In this document: one piece after another, positions 56,681 to 63,598 of the stretch
Layout of the letters: each line of letters opens with the position of its first letter
Numbering within the stretch: position 1 is the first letter of the stretch
NCBI RefSeq assembly: GCF_022568835.1
Contig: NZ_JAKZHV010000008.1
Coordinates: forward strand, 62,001 to 126,000
Reading direction: 5' to 3'
DNA from: Arsenicicoccus piscis
Lineage (GTDB): Bacteria; Actinomycetota; Actinomycetes; Actinomycetales; Dermatophilaceae
Length of the DNA: 64,000 nt
Notes under the pieces: generated by a model
Databases searched by the model: none
What the model was told of the DNA's origin: nothing
What the model saw: the letters and a program-made list of their open reading frames with translations, nothing else
Program-made: the position numbers and the translations under genes

Positions 56681-58924
56681 GTGCCCGATCTTGATGCCCT
56701 GCTCGATGCTGCCGTCGGTGGCATCGGCGGCTCGGCGCGCCCCGGCCAGGTGTCGATGGCGCAGGCCGTCAGCAAGGCCATCAGCAACCACACCCACCTG
56801 CTCGTCCAGGCCGGCACCGGCACCGGCAAGTCGCTCGCCTACCTCGTGCCGGCGCTTCAGCACGCCGTCGACTCCGACAAGCCGGTCATCATCGCCACCG
56901 CGACCCTCGCGCTGCAGGCGCAGATCGTCGACCGCGACCTGCCCCGGCTGGCCGAGTCGGTGCGCGCACTCCTCGGCCGCAAGCCGACCTACGCCCTGGT
57001 CAAGGGGCGGCGGAACTACGTGTGCCTGCACAAGATCGACGGCGGCTTCCCTGACGACGACGAGGACTCGCTGATGTCGGTCGGCACCGTCGACTCCGGT
57101 CTGGGTCGGCTCGGGGCCGAGGTCGTGCGGCTGCGCGCGTGGGCCGAGCACACCGTCTCCGGTGACCGCGACGAGCTCGTCCCGGGCGTGAGCGAGCGGG
57201 CCTGGCGCCAGGTCAGCGTGAGCGCGCACGAGTGCCTGGGCTCCAAGTGCCCCCAGGTCAACGACTGCTTCGTAGAGCGCTCGCGGGCCGCCGCCGGCGA
57301 CGTCGACATCGTCGTCACGAACCACTCGTTCATGGCGATCGACAGCTTCGAGGGCCGCCAGATGCTGCCCGAGCACGACGTCCTGGTCGTCGACGAGGCG
57401 CACGAGCTGGTCGACCGGGTCACCTCGACGGTCACCGACGAGCTGTCCGCCGGCATGATCTCGGCCGCGGCCAAGCGCTCGGCCCGACTCGCGGACTCCG
57501 GGGCGCTGGGGGAGTCCGGCGACATCCTCGCCGAGGTCCTGGAGAACGCCCCCGAGGGGCGCATCACCGCGTTGCCCGAGATGCTCGTCCTCGCGCTCAC
57601 GCGCGTGCGCGACGCCGCCCGCGCCGTCCAGTCCGAGCTCAAGCCCGAAAAGGGCGCCCAGGAGGGCGGCGACGCCGGCCCCCGCCAGGTCGCCCGCGCC
57701 GCGGTCGACGAAGTCTTCGACAACGCCGAGCGGATGCTCGAGGGGCGCGAGCTCGACGTGATCTGGCTGAGCCAGGACCCGCGCCGCGGCCCCGTGCTAC
57801 GCGTGGCGCCGATGTCGGTGGCGATGCTGCTGCGCGACAAGATCTTCAACCAGCGCACCGTCGTGCTCACCTCCGCGACGCTCGAGCTCGGGGGGTCGTT
57901 CAACGCGGTCGCGGGAACCATCGGCCTGCGCGGCGACGGCGCCCCGGCCTGGGAGGGGCTCGACGTCGGCAGCCCCTTCGACTACCCGAAGCAGGCCATC
58001 GCCTACGTCGCGAACCACCTGCCGCCGCCCGGCCGCGACGGCATGGCCGACGCGACGCTCGACGAGATCGAGGCGCTGGTGCGGGCCAGCGGGGGTCGGG
58101 CGCTCGGCCTGTTCTCCTCCCGCCGGGCCGCCGAGGCGGCGACCGAGGCGTTGCGCGAGCGGTTCGCGGCCGACGGCACCGACATCGAGGTGCTCTGCCA
58201 GGGTGAGGACCAGATCACCACGCTGGTGCGGCAGTTCGCCCGCAGTCCCAAGGTGGCGCTCTTCGGCACCCTCACCCTCTGGCAGGGCGTGGACGTGCCC
58301 GGCTCGGCCTGCCAGCTCGTCATCATCGACCGCATCCCGTTCCCGCGCCCCGACGACCCGCTCGCCAGCGCCCGCACCCAGGCGATCTCGCGGATGGGCG
58401 GCAACGGCTTCATGGCGGTGTCCGCCACGCACGCCGCGCTCCGCCTGGCCCAGGGTGCAGGACGGCTCATCCGCCGCGCGGACGACCGTGGCGTGGTGGC
58501 CTTCCTGGACTCGCGGATGATGAGCGCGCGCTACGCGCCGTTCCTGCAGAGCTCGCTGCCGCCCTTCTGGCCGACGACCGACCGCGCCCTGGTGCTGCAG
58601 GCGCTCGAGCGGCTCGACGAGAACGCCGAGCCCATCACGCCCGTCCACGAGCCCGCGCTGCGCGGACTCACCGGTGCGGCCACCGAGACGACCGACGACG
58701 AGGGCGACCCTGTGCCCGCACCGCCGCAACCGGTCTCGTCCAGATCCGCTGTGACCCAAGGACATTCGTGGACCGCCGAGGATGACACCGAGCTGCGCGA
58801 AGGCGTCGACTCCGGCCTGGACCTCGACGAGCTGGCTGACCACTTCGAGCTCGACCCCGAGGTCGTCCAGGCCCGGCTCACCGCCCTCAAGATCACCCTG
58901 CTCGACCAGACGCCGCTGCCCTAG
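56681..58924 (+). CDS. dinG: DinG/XPD-type ATP-dependent helicase with iron-sulfur cluster
   Basis: 747 residues from GTG 56681. Walker A AGTGTGKS (44-51), cluster Cys115, Cys185, Cys190 and Cys196, the DEAH box in VVDEAHELVD, LTSATLELGGSF and the C-terminal motif VI in RLAQGAGRLIRR. This is the actinobacterial DinG-like 5'-3' helicase. Beyond the helicase, residues about 685-740 form a separate small helical module (HSWTAEDDTELREGVDSG...) resembling a Myb/SANT-like helix-turn-helix, so it may bind DNA. The stop codon is exactly in the IS481 target CCTAGC (58920-58925); the insertion left the gene intact because the target was duplicated. Confidence 0.94.
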   Translation: MPDLDALLDAAVGGIGGSARPGQVSMAQAVSKAISNHTHLLVQAGTGTGKSLAYLVPALQHAVDSDKPVIIATATLALQAQIVDRDLPRLAESVRALLGRKPTYALVKGRRNYVCLHKIDGGFPDDDEDSLMSVGTVDSGLGRLGAEVVRLRAWAEHTVSGDRDELVPGVSERAWRQVSVSAHECLGSKCPQVNDCFVERSRAAAGDVDIVVTNHSFMAIDSFEGRQMLPEHDVLVVDEAHELVDRVTSTVTDELSAGMISAAAKRSARLADSGALGESGDILAEVLENAPEGRITALPEMLVLALTRVRDAARAVQSELKPEKGAQEGGDAGPRQVARAAVDEVFDNAERMLEGRELDVIWLSQDPRRGPVLRVAPMSVAMLLRDKIFNQRTVVLTSATLELGGSFNAVAGTIGLRGDGAPAWEGLDVGSPFDYPKQAIAYVANHLPPPGRDGMADATLDEIEALVRASGGRALGLFSSRRAAEAATEALRERFAADGTDIEVLCQGEDQITTLVRQFARSPKVALFGTLTLWQGVDVPGSACQLVIIDRIPFPRPDDPLASARTQAISRMGGNGFMAVSATHAALRLAQGAGRLIRRADDRGVVAFLDSRMMSARYAPFLQSSLPPFWPTTDRALVLQALERLDENAEPITPVHEPALRGLTGAATETTDDEGDPVPAPPQPVSSRSAVTQGHSWTAEDDTELREGVDSGLDLDELADHFELDPEVVQARLTALKITLLDQTPLP

Positions 58925-58925
58925 C
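58920..58925. repeat. Left target-site duplication CCTAGC
   Basis: It matches 61420-61425 exactly and fits the NCTAGN target known for IS481. It also supplies the dinG stop codon. Confidence 0.92.
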
Positions 58926-58952
58926 TGTACTGACCGGGGACGTTGATTGATC
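58926..58952. repeat. Left terminal inverted repeat of the IS481 element
   Basis: Starts TGTACTGACCGG and continues GGACGTTGATTGATC. Compared with the right end, 12 of the first 12 and about 23 of 27 bases match. The hxlR stop codon lies in its inner end. Confidence 0.92.
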
Positions 58953-59589
58953 AGCGCGTGGGTGGCAGGACTCGGTCAAGTGCACTGGCGTCTCCTTCGA
59001 CGCGAACACCATTTGCGACGGCGAGAGCTAGGGGCATGGCTCCCTGCAGCAGCGCGACCAGGACAGGTCCTGGACCCGTGACGCTGGCGCTGGGGCTCGC
59101 GTCGAGCTTGCAGGGCTGGACTGCCACGACTCCCCTCGCTGCGGTGAGGTCGAAGCCGTCATCGAGGGTGCCGAAGCGGATGACGACGGCCGGCTCGGTC
59201 GGCCGGTGGTCCTGGAGCAGGAAGCGCGCTGGCTGGCTGAGCCAGTGCATCTGGAAGATCGCGTCGCGCGGCGCGTCTGGAACCGTGGGCGCGCCCCACT
59301 TCAAGAGCTCACGCAACACTCCGTCCAGGGCCGTGCCACGGTCGGTGAGCCGGTATGTCGGGACGCCCGTCGCTCCGGGGGATGACTCGCGGGTGACGAC
59401 CCCGTTCGCCTCGAGGTCGCGCAAGCGCTGGGTGAGCAGGTTTGTCGCGATGCCGGGCAGGCCGCGTTGCACTTCCCCGAACCGCGACGGCCCCTGGATC
59501 AGGAGCTCGCGCACGATCAGAAGAGTCCAGCGGTCGCCGACCGCATCTAGGGCGCGGGCGATCGAGCACAGCTGTCCGTAGGACTTCAC
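58951..59589 (-). CDS. HxlR-family regulator, IS481 passenger
   Basis: 212 residues from GTG 59589, chosen because AAGGAG lies six bases upstream and homology begins at SYGQLCSIARALD; a longer frame runs to 59700. The winged helix spans about 8-95: GQLCSIARALDAVGDRW with the single Cys common in redox-sensing HxlR members, then LIQGPSRFGEVQRGLPGIATNLL and RLRDLEANGVV. A C-terminal extension of about 110 residues is longer than in most HxlR proteins and might bind a ligand. It is divergent from the SnoaL gene across a symmetrical operator. Confidence 0.88.
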   Translation of the reverse strand: MKSYGQLCSIARALDAVGDRWTLLIVRELLIQGPSRFGEVQRGLPGIATNLLTQRLRDLEANGVVTRESSPGATGVPTYRLTDRGTALDGVLRELLKWGAPTVPDAPRDAIFQMHWLSQPARFLLQDHRPTEPAVVIRFGTLDDGFDLTAARGVVAVQPCKLDASPSASVTGPGPVLVALLQGAMPLALAVANGVRVEGDASALDRVLPPTR

Positions 59590-59598
59590 CCAACACTC

Positions 59599-59634
59599 CT
59601 TGACTTTCTCAAGTGCCTGCTTGAAAGTGTCAAG
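59599..59634. promoter_or_regulatory. Four-half-site operator between hxlR and the SnoaL gene
   Basis: CTTGA (59599), TCAAG (59609), CTTGA (59620) and TCAAG (59630) form two inverted pairs, each with 5 bases between arms, and 6 bases separate the pairs. The first pair overlaps the leader of hxlR; the second precedes the SnoaL start by about 25 bases. This is the expected layout for autoregulation and control of the divergent genes by the HxlR protein. Confidence 0.75.
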
Positions 59635-59659
59635 CATCATTCTCACACCAAGGAGAGCC

Positions 59660-60046
59660 ATGCCCGCCACCCTGTCCTCCACTGCCCCGCAGGTCCTCAA
59701 GGACTACTACCGGATCCTCGAGTCCGGCTCCGACAACTACGAGGACGGGGCCGCCCTGCGGCCCCTGCTCGGCGACCATCTCGACTTCACCGGGCCCCTC
59801 GCCGGCCACCGCCCCGATGCCACTGAGGGCTTCCTGCGAGGCGTCTCAGGCTTCATCGCGACGGTCAAGCAGATCGAGATCATCCACGACGTGACCGGCC
59901 CCACCGGCTCGGCCGTGCTGTACACGGCGACCATGCCCGGCGGCCCCATGACCTTTGCCGAGTTCTTCACCCTCGACGGCGACCTCATCACGTCCCTGAA
60001 CCTGCACTACAACGGCCCCGAGTACATCGAGAAGGGCGGCCGATGA
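59660..60046 (+). CDS. SnoaL-like (NTF2-fold) protein, IS481 passenger
   Basis: 128 residues from ATG 59660 with AAGGAG upstream. It is a single NTF2-like domain: an N-terminal helix (LKDYYRILESG), a LRPLLGDHLDFTGPLAG strand-loop and the closing MTFAEFFTLDGDLITSLNLHYNG sheet. SnoaL-like proteins include polyketide cyclases and small isomerases or hydrolases, but many are of unknown role. Its stop overlaps the TfoX gene start (ATGA). Confidence 0.8.
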   Translation: MPATLSSTAPQVLKDYYRILESGSDNYEDGAALRPLLGDHLDFTGPLAGHRPDATEGFLRGVSGFIATVKQIEIIHDVTGPTGSAVLYTATMPGGPMTFAEFFTLDGDLITSLNLHYNGPEYIEKGGR

Positions 60047-60375
60047 CGGCCCAGCGGAGCCTCGTTGAACGCGTTCGCCACGCACTGCGGGACAGTAGCC
60101 CCCGCGAGGTACCGATGTTCGGGGGCGTGTCCTTCATGGTGGAGGGCCGCATGGTCGTCGCCGCGCGCCGCGAAGGGGCGCTCCTGCTGCGCATCGACCC
60201 CAGCACGGCGGCGGAACTGCTCGCCCGCCCGGGCGCCCGCCCCGCGCTCATGGGGACAGACCGACCCATGGGTGACGGCTGGATCAGCGTCGAGCCGGCC
60301 GCGCTCGAAGGGACCGGACTCGACAGCTGGCTCGCGCCCGCGCTGTCCTTCCACGCAGCGCAGGGCACCAAGTAG
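60043..60375 (+). CDS. TfoX N-terminal-domain protein, IS481 passenger
   Basis: 110 residues from ATG 60043. The TfoX/Sxy N-terminal fold is seen in the segment from VRHALRDSSPREVPMFGGVSFMVEGRMVV through LLLRIDPS to MGDGWISVEP. Stand-alone domains of this type are widespread and mostly unstudied; competence regulation is only shown for the two-domain proteins of gamma-proteobacteria. It is translationally coupled to the SnoaL-like gene. Confidence 0.82.
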   Translation: MTAQRSLVERVRHALRDSSPREVPMFGGVSFMVEGRMVVAARREGALLLRIDPSTAAELLARPGARPALMGTDRPMGDGWISVEPAALEGTGLDSWLAPALSFHAAQGTK

Positions 60376-60437
60376 AACGTCGCCCACGGTGGCCGGTCGC
60401 TGACGCAGTCGGCCACCGACCCATGTCAGGAGGAGTT

Positions 60438-61424
60438 TTGAGCCACCCCAACGCCGCACTGACCCCGCGCTATCGCCTGAAAGTCGCTCGCCTCGTCGTC
60501 GAGGACGGGTGGCCTATCAGCGAGATCGCCGCCCGGTTCCAGGTCTCCTGGCCGACCGTGAAGCGGTGGGTCGACCGCTACCTCGCCGGCGAGCCGATGC
60601 AGGATCGTTCGTCGCGCCCGAGGACGTCGCCCAAGAAGACGTCGAAGTCGGTGACAAAGCGCTGCGTCAGCCTGCGAATGCGGTTGCGGGAAGGGCCAGT
60701 TCAGCTCGCCGCCCGGCTCGGCATCGCCCCGTCGACAGTCCACCGCATCCTCACGACGGCCCGCCTCAACCGGCTGTCGTACGTCGACCGGGCCACCGGT
60801 GAGCTGATCCGCCGGTACGAGCACCCCCACCCCGGGTCCTTGGTGCACGTGGACGTGAAGAAGCTCGGGAACATCCCCGACGGCGGCGGGTGGCGCTTTG
60901 TCGGACGGCCGCAGGGAGAACGGAACCGCGCGGCGACCCCTGGGAAACCAAAGAGCAAGTGGCACAACCCGAAGCTCGGGTACGCGTTCGTGCACACCGT
61001 CATCGACGACTACTCCCGCGTCGCATACACCGAGGTCCACGACGACGAAACCGCCGCCACAGCAGTTGCCGTCCTGCACCGCGCCGTGGAGTGGTACGCG
61101 GACCGCGGCGTCACCATCGAACGTGTCCTGTCGGACAACGGCGGCGCGTACCGGTCGCACCTGTGGAGCGACACCTGCGAAGCCCTGTCGATCACTCCGA
61201 AGCGGACACGTCCGTACCGGCCGCAGACCAACGGGAAGGTGGAGCGCTTCCATCGCACCATGGCCGACGGGTGGGCCTACGCCCGCTGCTACACCAGCGA
61301 GCAAGAACGACGCGACGCCCTGGGTGCTTGGCTGCATCAGTACAACCACCACAGGCCCCACACCGCGTGCGGCAACCAGCCGCCCTTCTCACGATTGATC
61401 AACGTGTCCGGTCAGTACACCTAG
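60438..61424 (+). CDS. IS481-family transposase
   Basis: 328 residues if TTG 60438 is the start (AGGAGGAG just upstream; homology begins at SHPNAALTPRYRLK). An in-frame ATG at 60423 lacks a Shine-Dalgarno. An N-terminal helix-turn-helix (about 25-45) precedes the DDE core: VHVDVKKLG, LSDNGGAYRS and the Glu in TNGKVERFH, with 35 residues between the second Asp and the Glu. The catalytic triad is complete and the frame intact. The last codons run through the right inverted repeat, and the stop TAG (61422-61424) belongs to the duplicated target, not to the element. Confidence 0.95.
   Translation: MSHPNAALTPRYRLKVARLVVEDGWPISEIAARFQVSWPTVKRWVDRYLAGEPMQDRSSRPRTSPKKTSKSVTKRCVSLRMRLREGPVQLAARLGIAPSTVHRILTTARLNRLSYVDRATGELIRRYEHPHPGSLVHVDVKKLGNIPDGGGWRFVGRPQGERNRAATPGKPKSKWHNPKLGYAFVHTVIDDYSRVAYTEVHDDETAATAVAVLHRAVEWYADRGVTIERVLSDNGGAYRSHLWSDTCEALSITPKRTRPYRPQTNGKVERFHRTMADGWAYARCYTSEQERRDALGAWLHQYNHHRPHTACGNQPPFSRLINVSGQYT
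61393..61419. repeat. Right terminal inverted repeat of the IS481 element
   Basis: Its reverse complement starts TGTACTGACCGGACACGTTG, matching the left end except at positions 13-14 and a few inner bases. It encodes the transposase C-terminus. Confidence 0.92.
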
Positions 61425-61425
61425 C
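61420..61425. repeat. Right target-site duplication CCTAGC
   Basis: Identical to 58920-58925. It supplies the transposase stop codon. Confidence 0.92.
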
Positions 61426-61461
61426 GGGGGTGTGTCGGTCCCGCCCACTACGGTGTAGACC

Positions 61462-62430
61462 GTGAGCTCACCATCCGTGCCGCCGCTCGTCCTCGTCTCC
61501 GGACCCGAGGGCGTCCTCGCCGAGCGCGCCGTGACCGCGACCCTGGACGACGTCCGGGTGAGCCGGCCCGACCTGGAGGTGGTGCGCCTCTACGCAGCGG
61601 GCTATGAGTCAGGCACGCTCGGGGTGCACACGAGCCCCAGCCTGTTCGGCAACGCGACGGCCGTCGTCGTGCACGACCTGGACGAGGCCCCGGACGACCT
61701 GCAGGCCGAGCTGCTGGCCTACCTCGCCTCGCCGGCCGACGACGTCTGGCTCGTGGTCCTGCACAAGAGCGGCAACCGCGGCAAAAAGGTGCTGGACACG
61801 CTCAAGAAGGCCAAGGCCAGAGTGATCGAGTGCCCCGCCATCAAGTCCGACGGCGACAAGGCGGCGTTCGTCCAGCAGGAGTTCCGCAAGGCAGGCCGAC
61901 GGGTGGCCCCGGACGGCGTGCGGGCGCTCGTCGAGGCGGTCGGCAAGGACATCCGCGAGCTCGCCGCGGCGTGCGCGCAGCTGGTCGCCGACACGACCGG
62001 CGTCGTCGACGAGCAGGTCGTCGCGACCTACTACTCGGGCAAGGTCGAGGCCACCGGCTTCCGGGTCGCCGACGCCGCCATCGCCGGGCACCCCGACGAG
62101 GCGCTGCGGCTCTACCGGCACGCGATCGCGGGGGGCGAGAGCCCCGTGCCCATGGTCGCCGTCCTCGCCCTCAAGCTGCGCCAGCTGGTCCGGGTGGGCA
62201 ACGCCGGTCGTGGGCCCTCCACCACCGTCGCCAAGGCGCTCGGGATGGCGCCCTGGCAGGTCGACCGGGCCCGCAAGGACCTCGTCGGTTGGGAGCCCGA
62301 GGCGCTCGCCCGGTGCATCCAGTCGGTCGCGCAGGCCGACTTCGACATCAAGGGCGGCTCACGGGACGCCGACTTCGCGATGGAGCGCACCCTGCTCACG
62401 CTGGCCCGCGAGCGTCGCGGCGATCGCTAG
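61462..62430 (+). CDS. holA: DNA polymerase III subunit delta
   Basis: 322 residues from GTG 61462. The AAA+-like fold of the clamp-loader delta subunit is seen in the N-terminal LVSGPEGVLAERAV (degenerate P-loop), the LFGNATAVVVHDLDEAPDDL segment and the C-terminal VPMVAVLALKLRQLVRVG stretch. It opens the beta clamp during loading. Before the IS481 insertion it would have followed dinG by about 40 bp. The stop TAG overlaps the converging dienelactone hydrolase stop in a shared CTAG. Confidence 0.95.
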   Translation: MSSPSVPPLVLVSGPEGVLAERAVTATLDDVRVSRPDLEVVRLYAAGYESGTLGVHTSPSLFGNATAVVVHDLDEAPDDLQAELLAYLASPADDVWLVVLHKSGNRGKKVLDTLKKAKARVIECPAIKSDGDKAAFVQQEFRKAGRRVAPDGVRALVEAVGKDIRELAAACAQLVADTTGVVDEQVVATYYSGKVEATGFRVADAAIAGHPDEALRLYRHAIAGGESPVPMVAVLALKLRQLVRVGNAGRGPSTTVAKALGMAPWQVDRARKDLVGWEPEALARCIQSVAQADFDIKGGSRDADFAMERTLLTLARERRGDR

Positions 62431-63005
62431 TCGATCGTCTCCACGAACTCGAGCACGCGGCTCATCATCTCGTCGGTGGCCTGGCGGTCGTAGTCCTGGG
62501 GCAGGGTGCGGTCGAAGAACAGGTGCCCGCCGCCGGAGTAGTGGAAGACCTCGGCGGGGGAACCGGCCGAGCGGATGGCGACGGCCTCACGTTCTACGGC
62601 GCTCGGGTCGACGTAGGGGTCGTCGGCCATCAGGTGGTACTGCACCGGGGTGTCGGCCGGCCAGTCCTTGCCGAACTCGCTCAGCTGCCCTCCGCCGACG
62701 ACGGCGATCATGCCGCGGACCGGGCGGCTGAGCGCCAGCCCCTGGGCGGCACCGACGCCGGACGAGAAGCCTGCGGGGATGAAGCCGTCGGGGATGTCCT
62801 TGGCCAGCTCGCGGGCCCGAGCCATCAAGGTGGCGGCACCCACCTCGTCGCGGTGGGCGCGCGCCGTCTCGATCGAGTCGAACGTCTGGCCGTCCAGGTA
62901 GTCGACGAAGCGCACGTCGTGGCCGGCCGAGCGGATCCGATCGGCGAAGTCGAGCACGCCGGTGCGCATGCCGAGCAGGGACGGGAGGACCGTGATGATG
63001 GCCAT
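62427..63005 (-). CDS. Dienelactone hydrolase family protein
   Basis: 192 residues. The alpha/beta-hydrolase elbow is GFSSGVGAAQ (Ser in the nucleophile place, where classical dienelactone hydrolases have Cys). The acid and His of the triad are probably in the DDPYVDP and SGGGHLFFDR segments. It begins MAIITVLPSLLGM, as in short actinobacterial members. Likely an esterase of unknown substrate. Confidence 0.85.
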   Translation of the reverse strand: MAIITVLPSLLGMRTGVLDFADRIRSAGHDVRFVDYLDGQTFDSIETARAHRDEVGAATLMARARELAKDIPDGFIPAGFSSGVGAAQGLALSRPVRGMIAVVGGGQLSEFGKDWPADTPVQYHLMADDPYVDPSAVEREAVAIRSAGSPAEVFHYSGGGHLFFDRTLPQDYDRQATDEMMSRVLEFVETID

Positions 63006-63044
63006 GCTCCGAGGTTAGTCCGCCCTCACCGCGTGCGCCGCGAA

Positions 63045-63074
63045 TTGGTCTGTGCGAAGTGCACCCGGTATCGT
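63045..63074 (+). promoter_or_regulatory. Promoter of rpsT
   Basis: A -35 TTGGTC (63045-63050) and a -10 TATCGT (63069-63074) 18 bases apart. The transcript would have a leader of about 135 bases before rpsT, long enough for translational feedback control by S20; no specific structure was confirmed. Confidence 0.5.
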
Positions 63075-63215
63075 GGTGTGTTGCGTGCGCGCCTAGGTCG
63101 TGCGCGCACGAGAGCTTGACCCAGACCGTCTCAACCACGGGTGCCCCACGCCCGGTCCCGAGGCGGCCTGCCGCCCTCAAACGGCAATCACCGACCTGAC
63201 ACCAGAAGGAAGAAC

Positions 63216-63482
63216 GTGGCGAACATCAAGTCCCAGATCAAGCGGATCAAGACCAACGAGAAGCGCACCGAGCGCAACAAGGCGGTCAAGTCCGAGCTGA
63301 AGACCTACGTCCGTCGGTTCCGCGAGGCTACGGCCGCCGGGGACGCCGAGAAGGCTGGCGACGCGCTCAAGGCGGCGTCGCGCAAGCTCGACAAGGCTGT
63401 CTCCAAGGGCGTCATCCACAAGAACCAGGCTGCCAACAAGAAGTCGGCCATGGCGAAGGCTGCGGCGTCGCTCGCCAAGTGA
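63216..63482 (+). CDS. rpsT: 30S ribosomal protein S20
   Basis: 88 residues from GTG 63216 with AGAAGGAAG upstream. Very basic and helical: [21 protein letters not shown] at the start and [18 protein letters not shown] near the end, as in all S20 proteins. It binds 16S rRNA early in 30S assembly. Linkage of holA and rpsT is common in bacteria. Confidence 0.97.
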   Translation: MANIKSQIKRIKTNEKRTERNKAVKSELKTYVRRFREATAAGDAEKAGDALKAASRKLDKAVSKGVIHKNQAANKKSAMAKAAASLAK

Positions 63483-63499
63483 GTCGCTGACTGATCTGT

Positions 63500-63537
63500 A
63501 GAACGGGCCGTCACCCTCCGGGGTGGCGGCCCGTTCT
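63500..63537 (+). terminator. Rho-independent-type hairpin after rpsT
   Basis: AGAACGGGCCG pairs perfectly with CGGCCCGTTCT, with a further CACCC/GGGTG pair inside a T/G mismatch and a TCCG tetraloop: about 16 bp in total. It starts 17 bp after the stop. Only a short T-rich tail follows. Confidence 0.85.
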
Positions 63538-63598
63538 GCGTGCCGGTCGTCACGTCGGCGTCGGGACCTATTCGAGCCACGGTCAACCGAGCCGCGGC

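Larger units (their letters stand above)
58926..61419. mobile_element. IS481-family element carrying three passenger genes (2,494 bp)
   Basis: The element is bounded by matching terminal inverted repeats and a 6-bp CCTAGC duplication. It contains, from the left, an HxlR-type regulator (minus), a SnoaL-like gene and a TfoX-like gene (plus) and the DDE transposase (plus). No second copy of the left inverted repeat is seen near the transposase start, where the end of an ordinary 1-kb IS481 would be; the passengers therefore lie inside the only visible pair of ends. The insertion is between dinG and holA. Perfect target duplications and an intact transposase suggest a fairly recent arrival. Confidence 0.9.

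Noticed and set aside
60376..60437. An ordinary 1-kb IS481 with its left end just before the transposase
   Set aside because: No sequence like TGTACTGACCGG is present here; the only match to the right end is at 58926, beside a matching target duplication.
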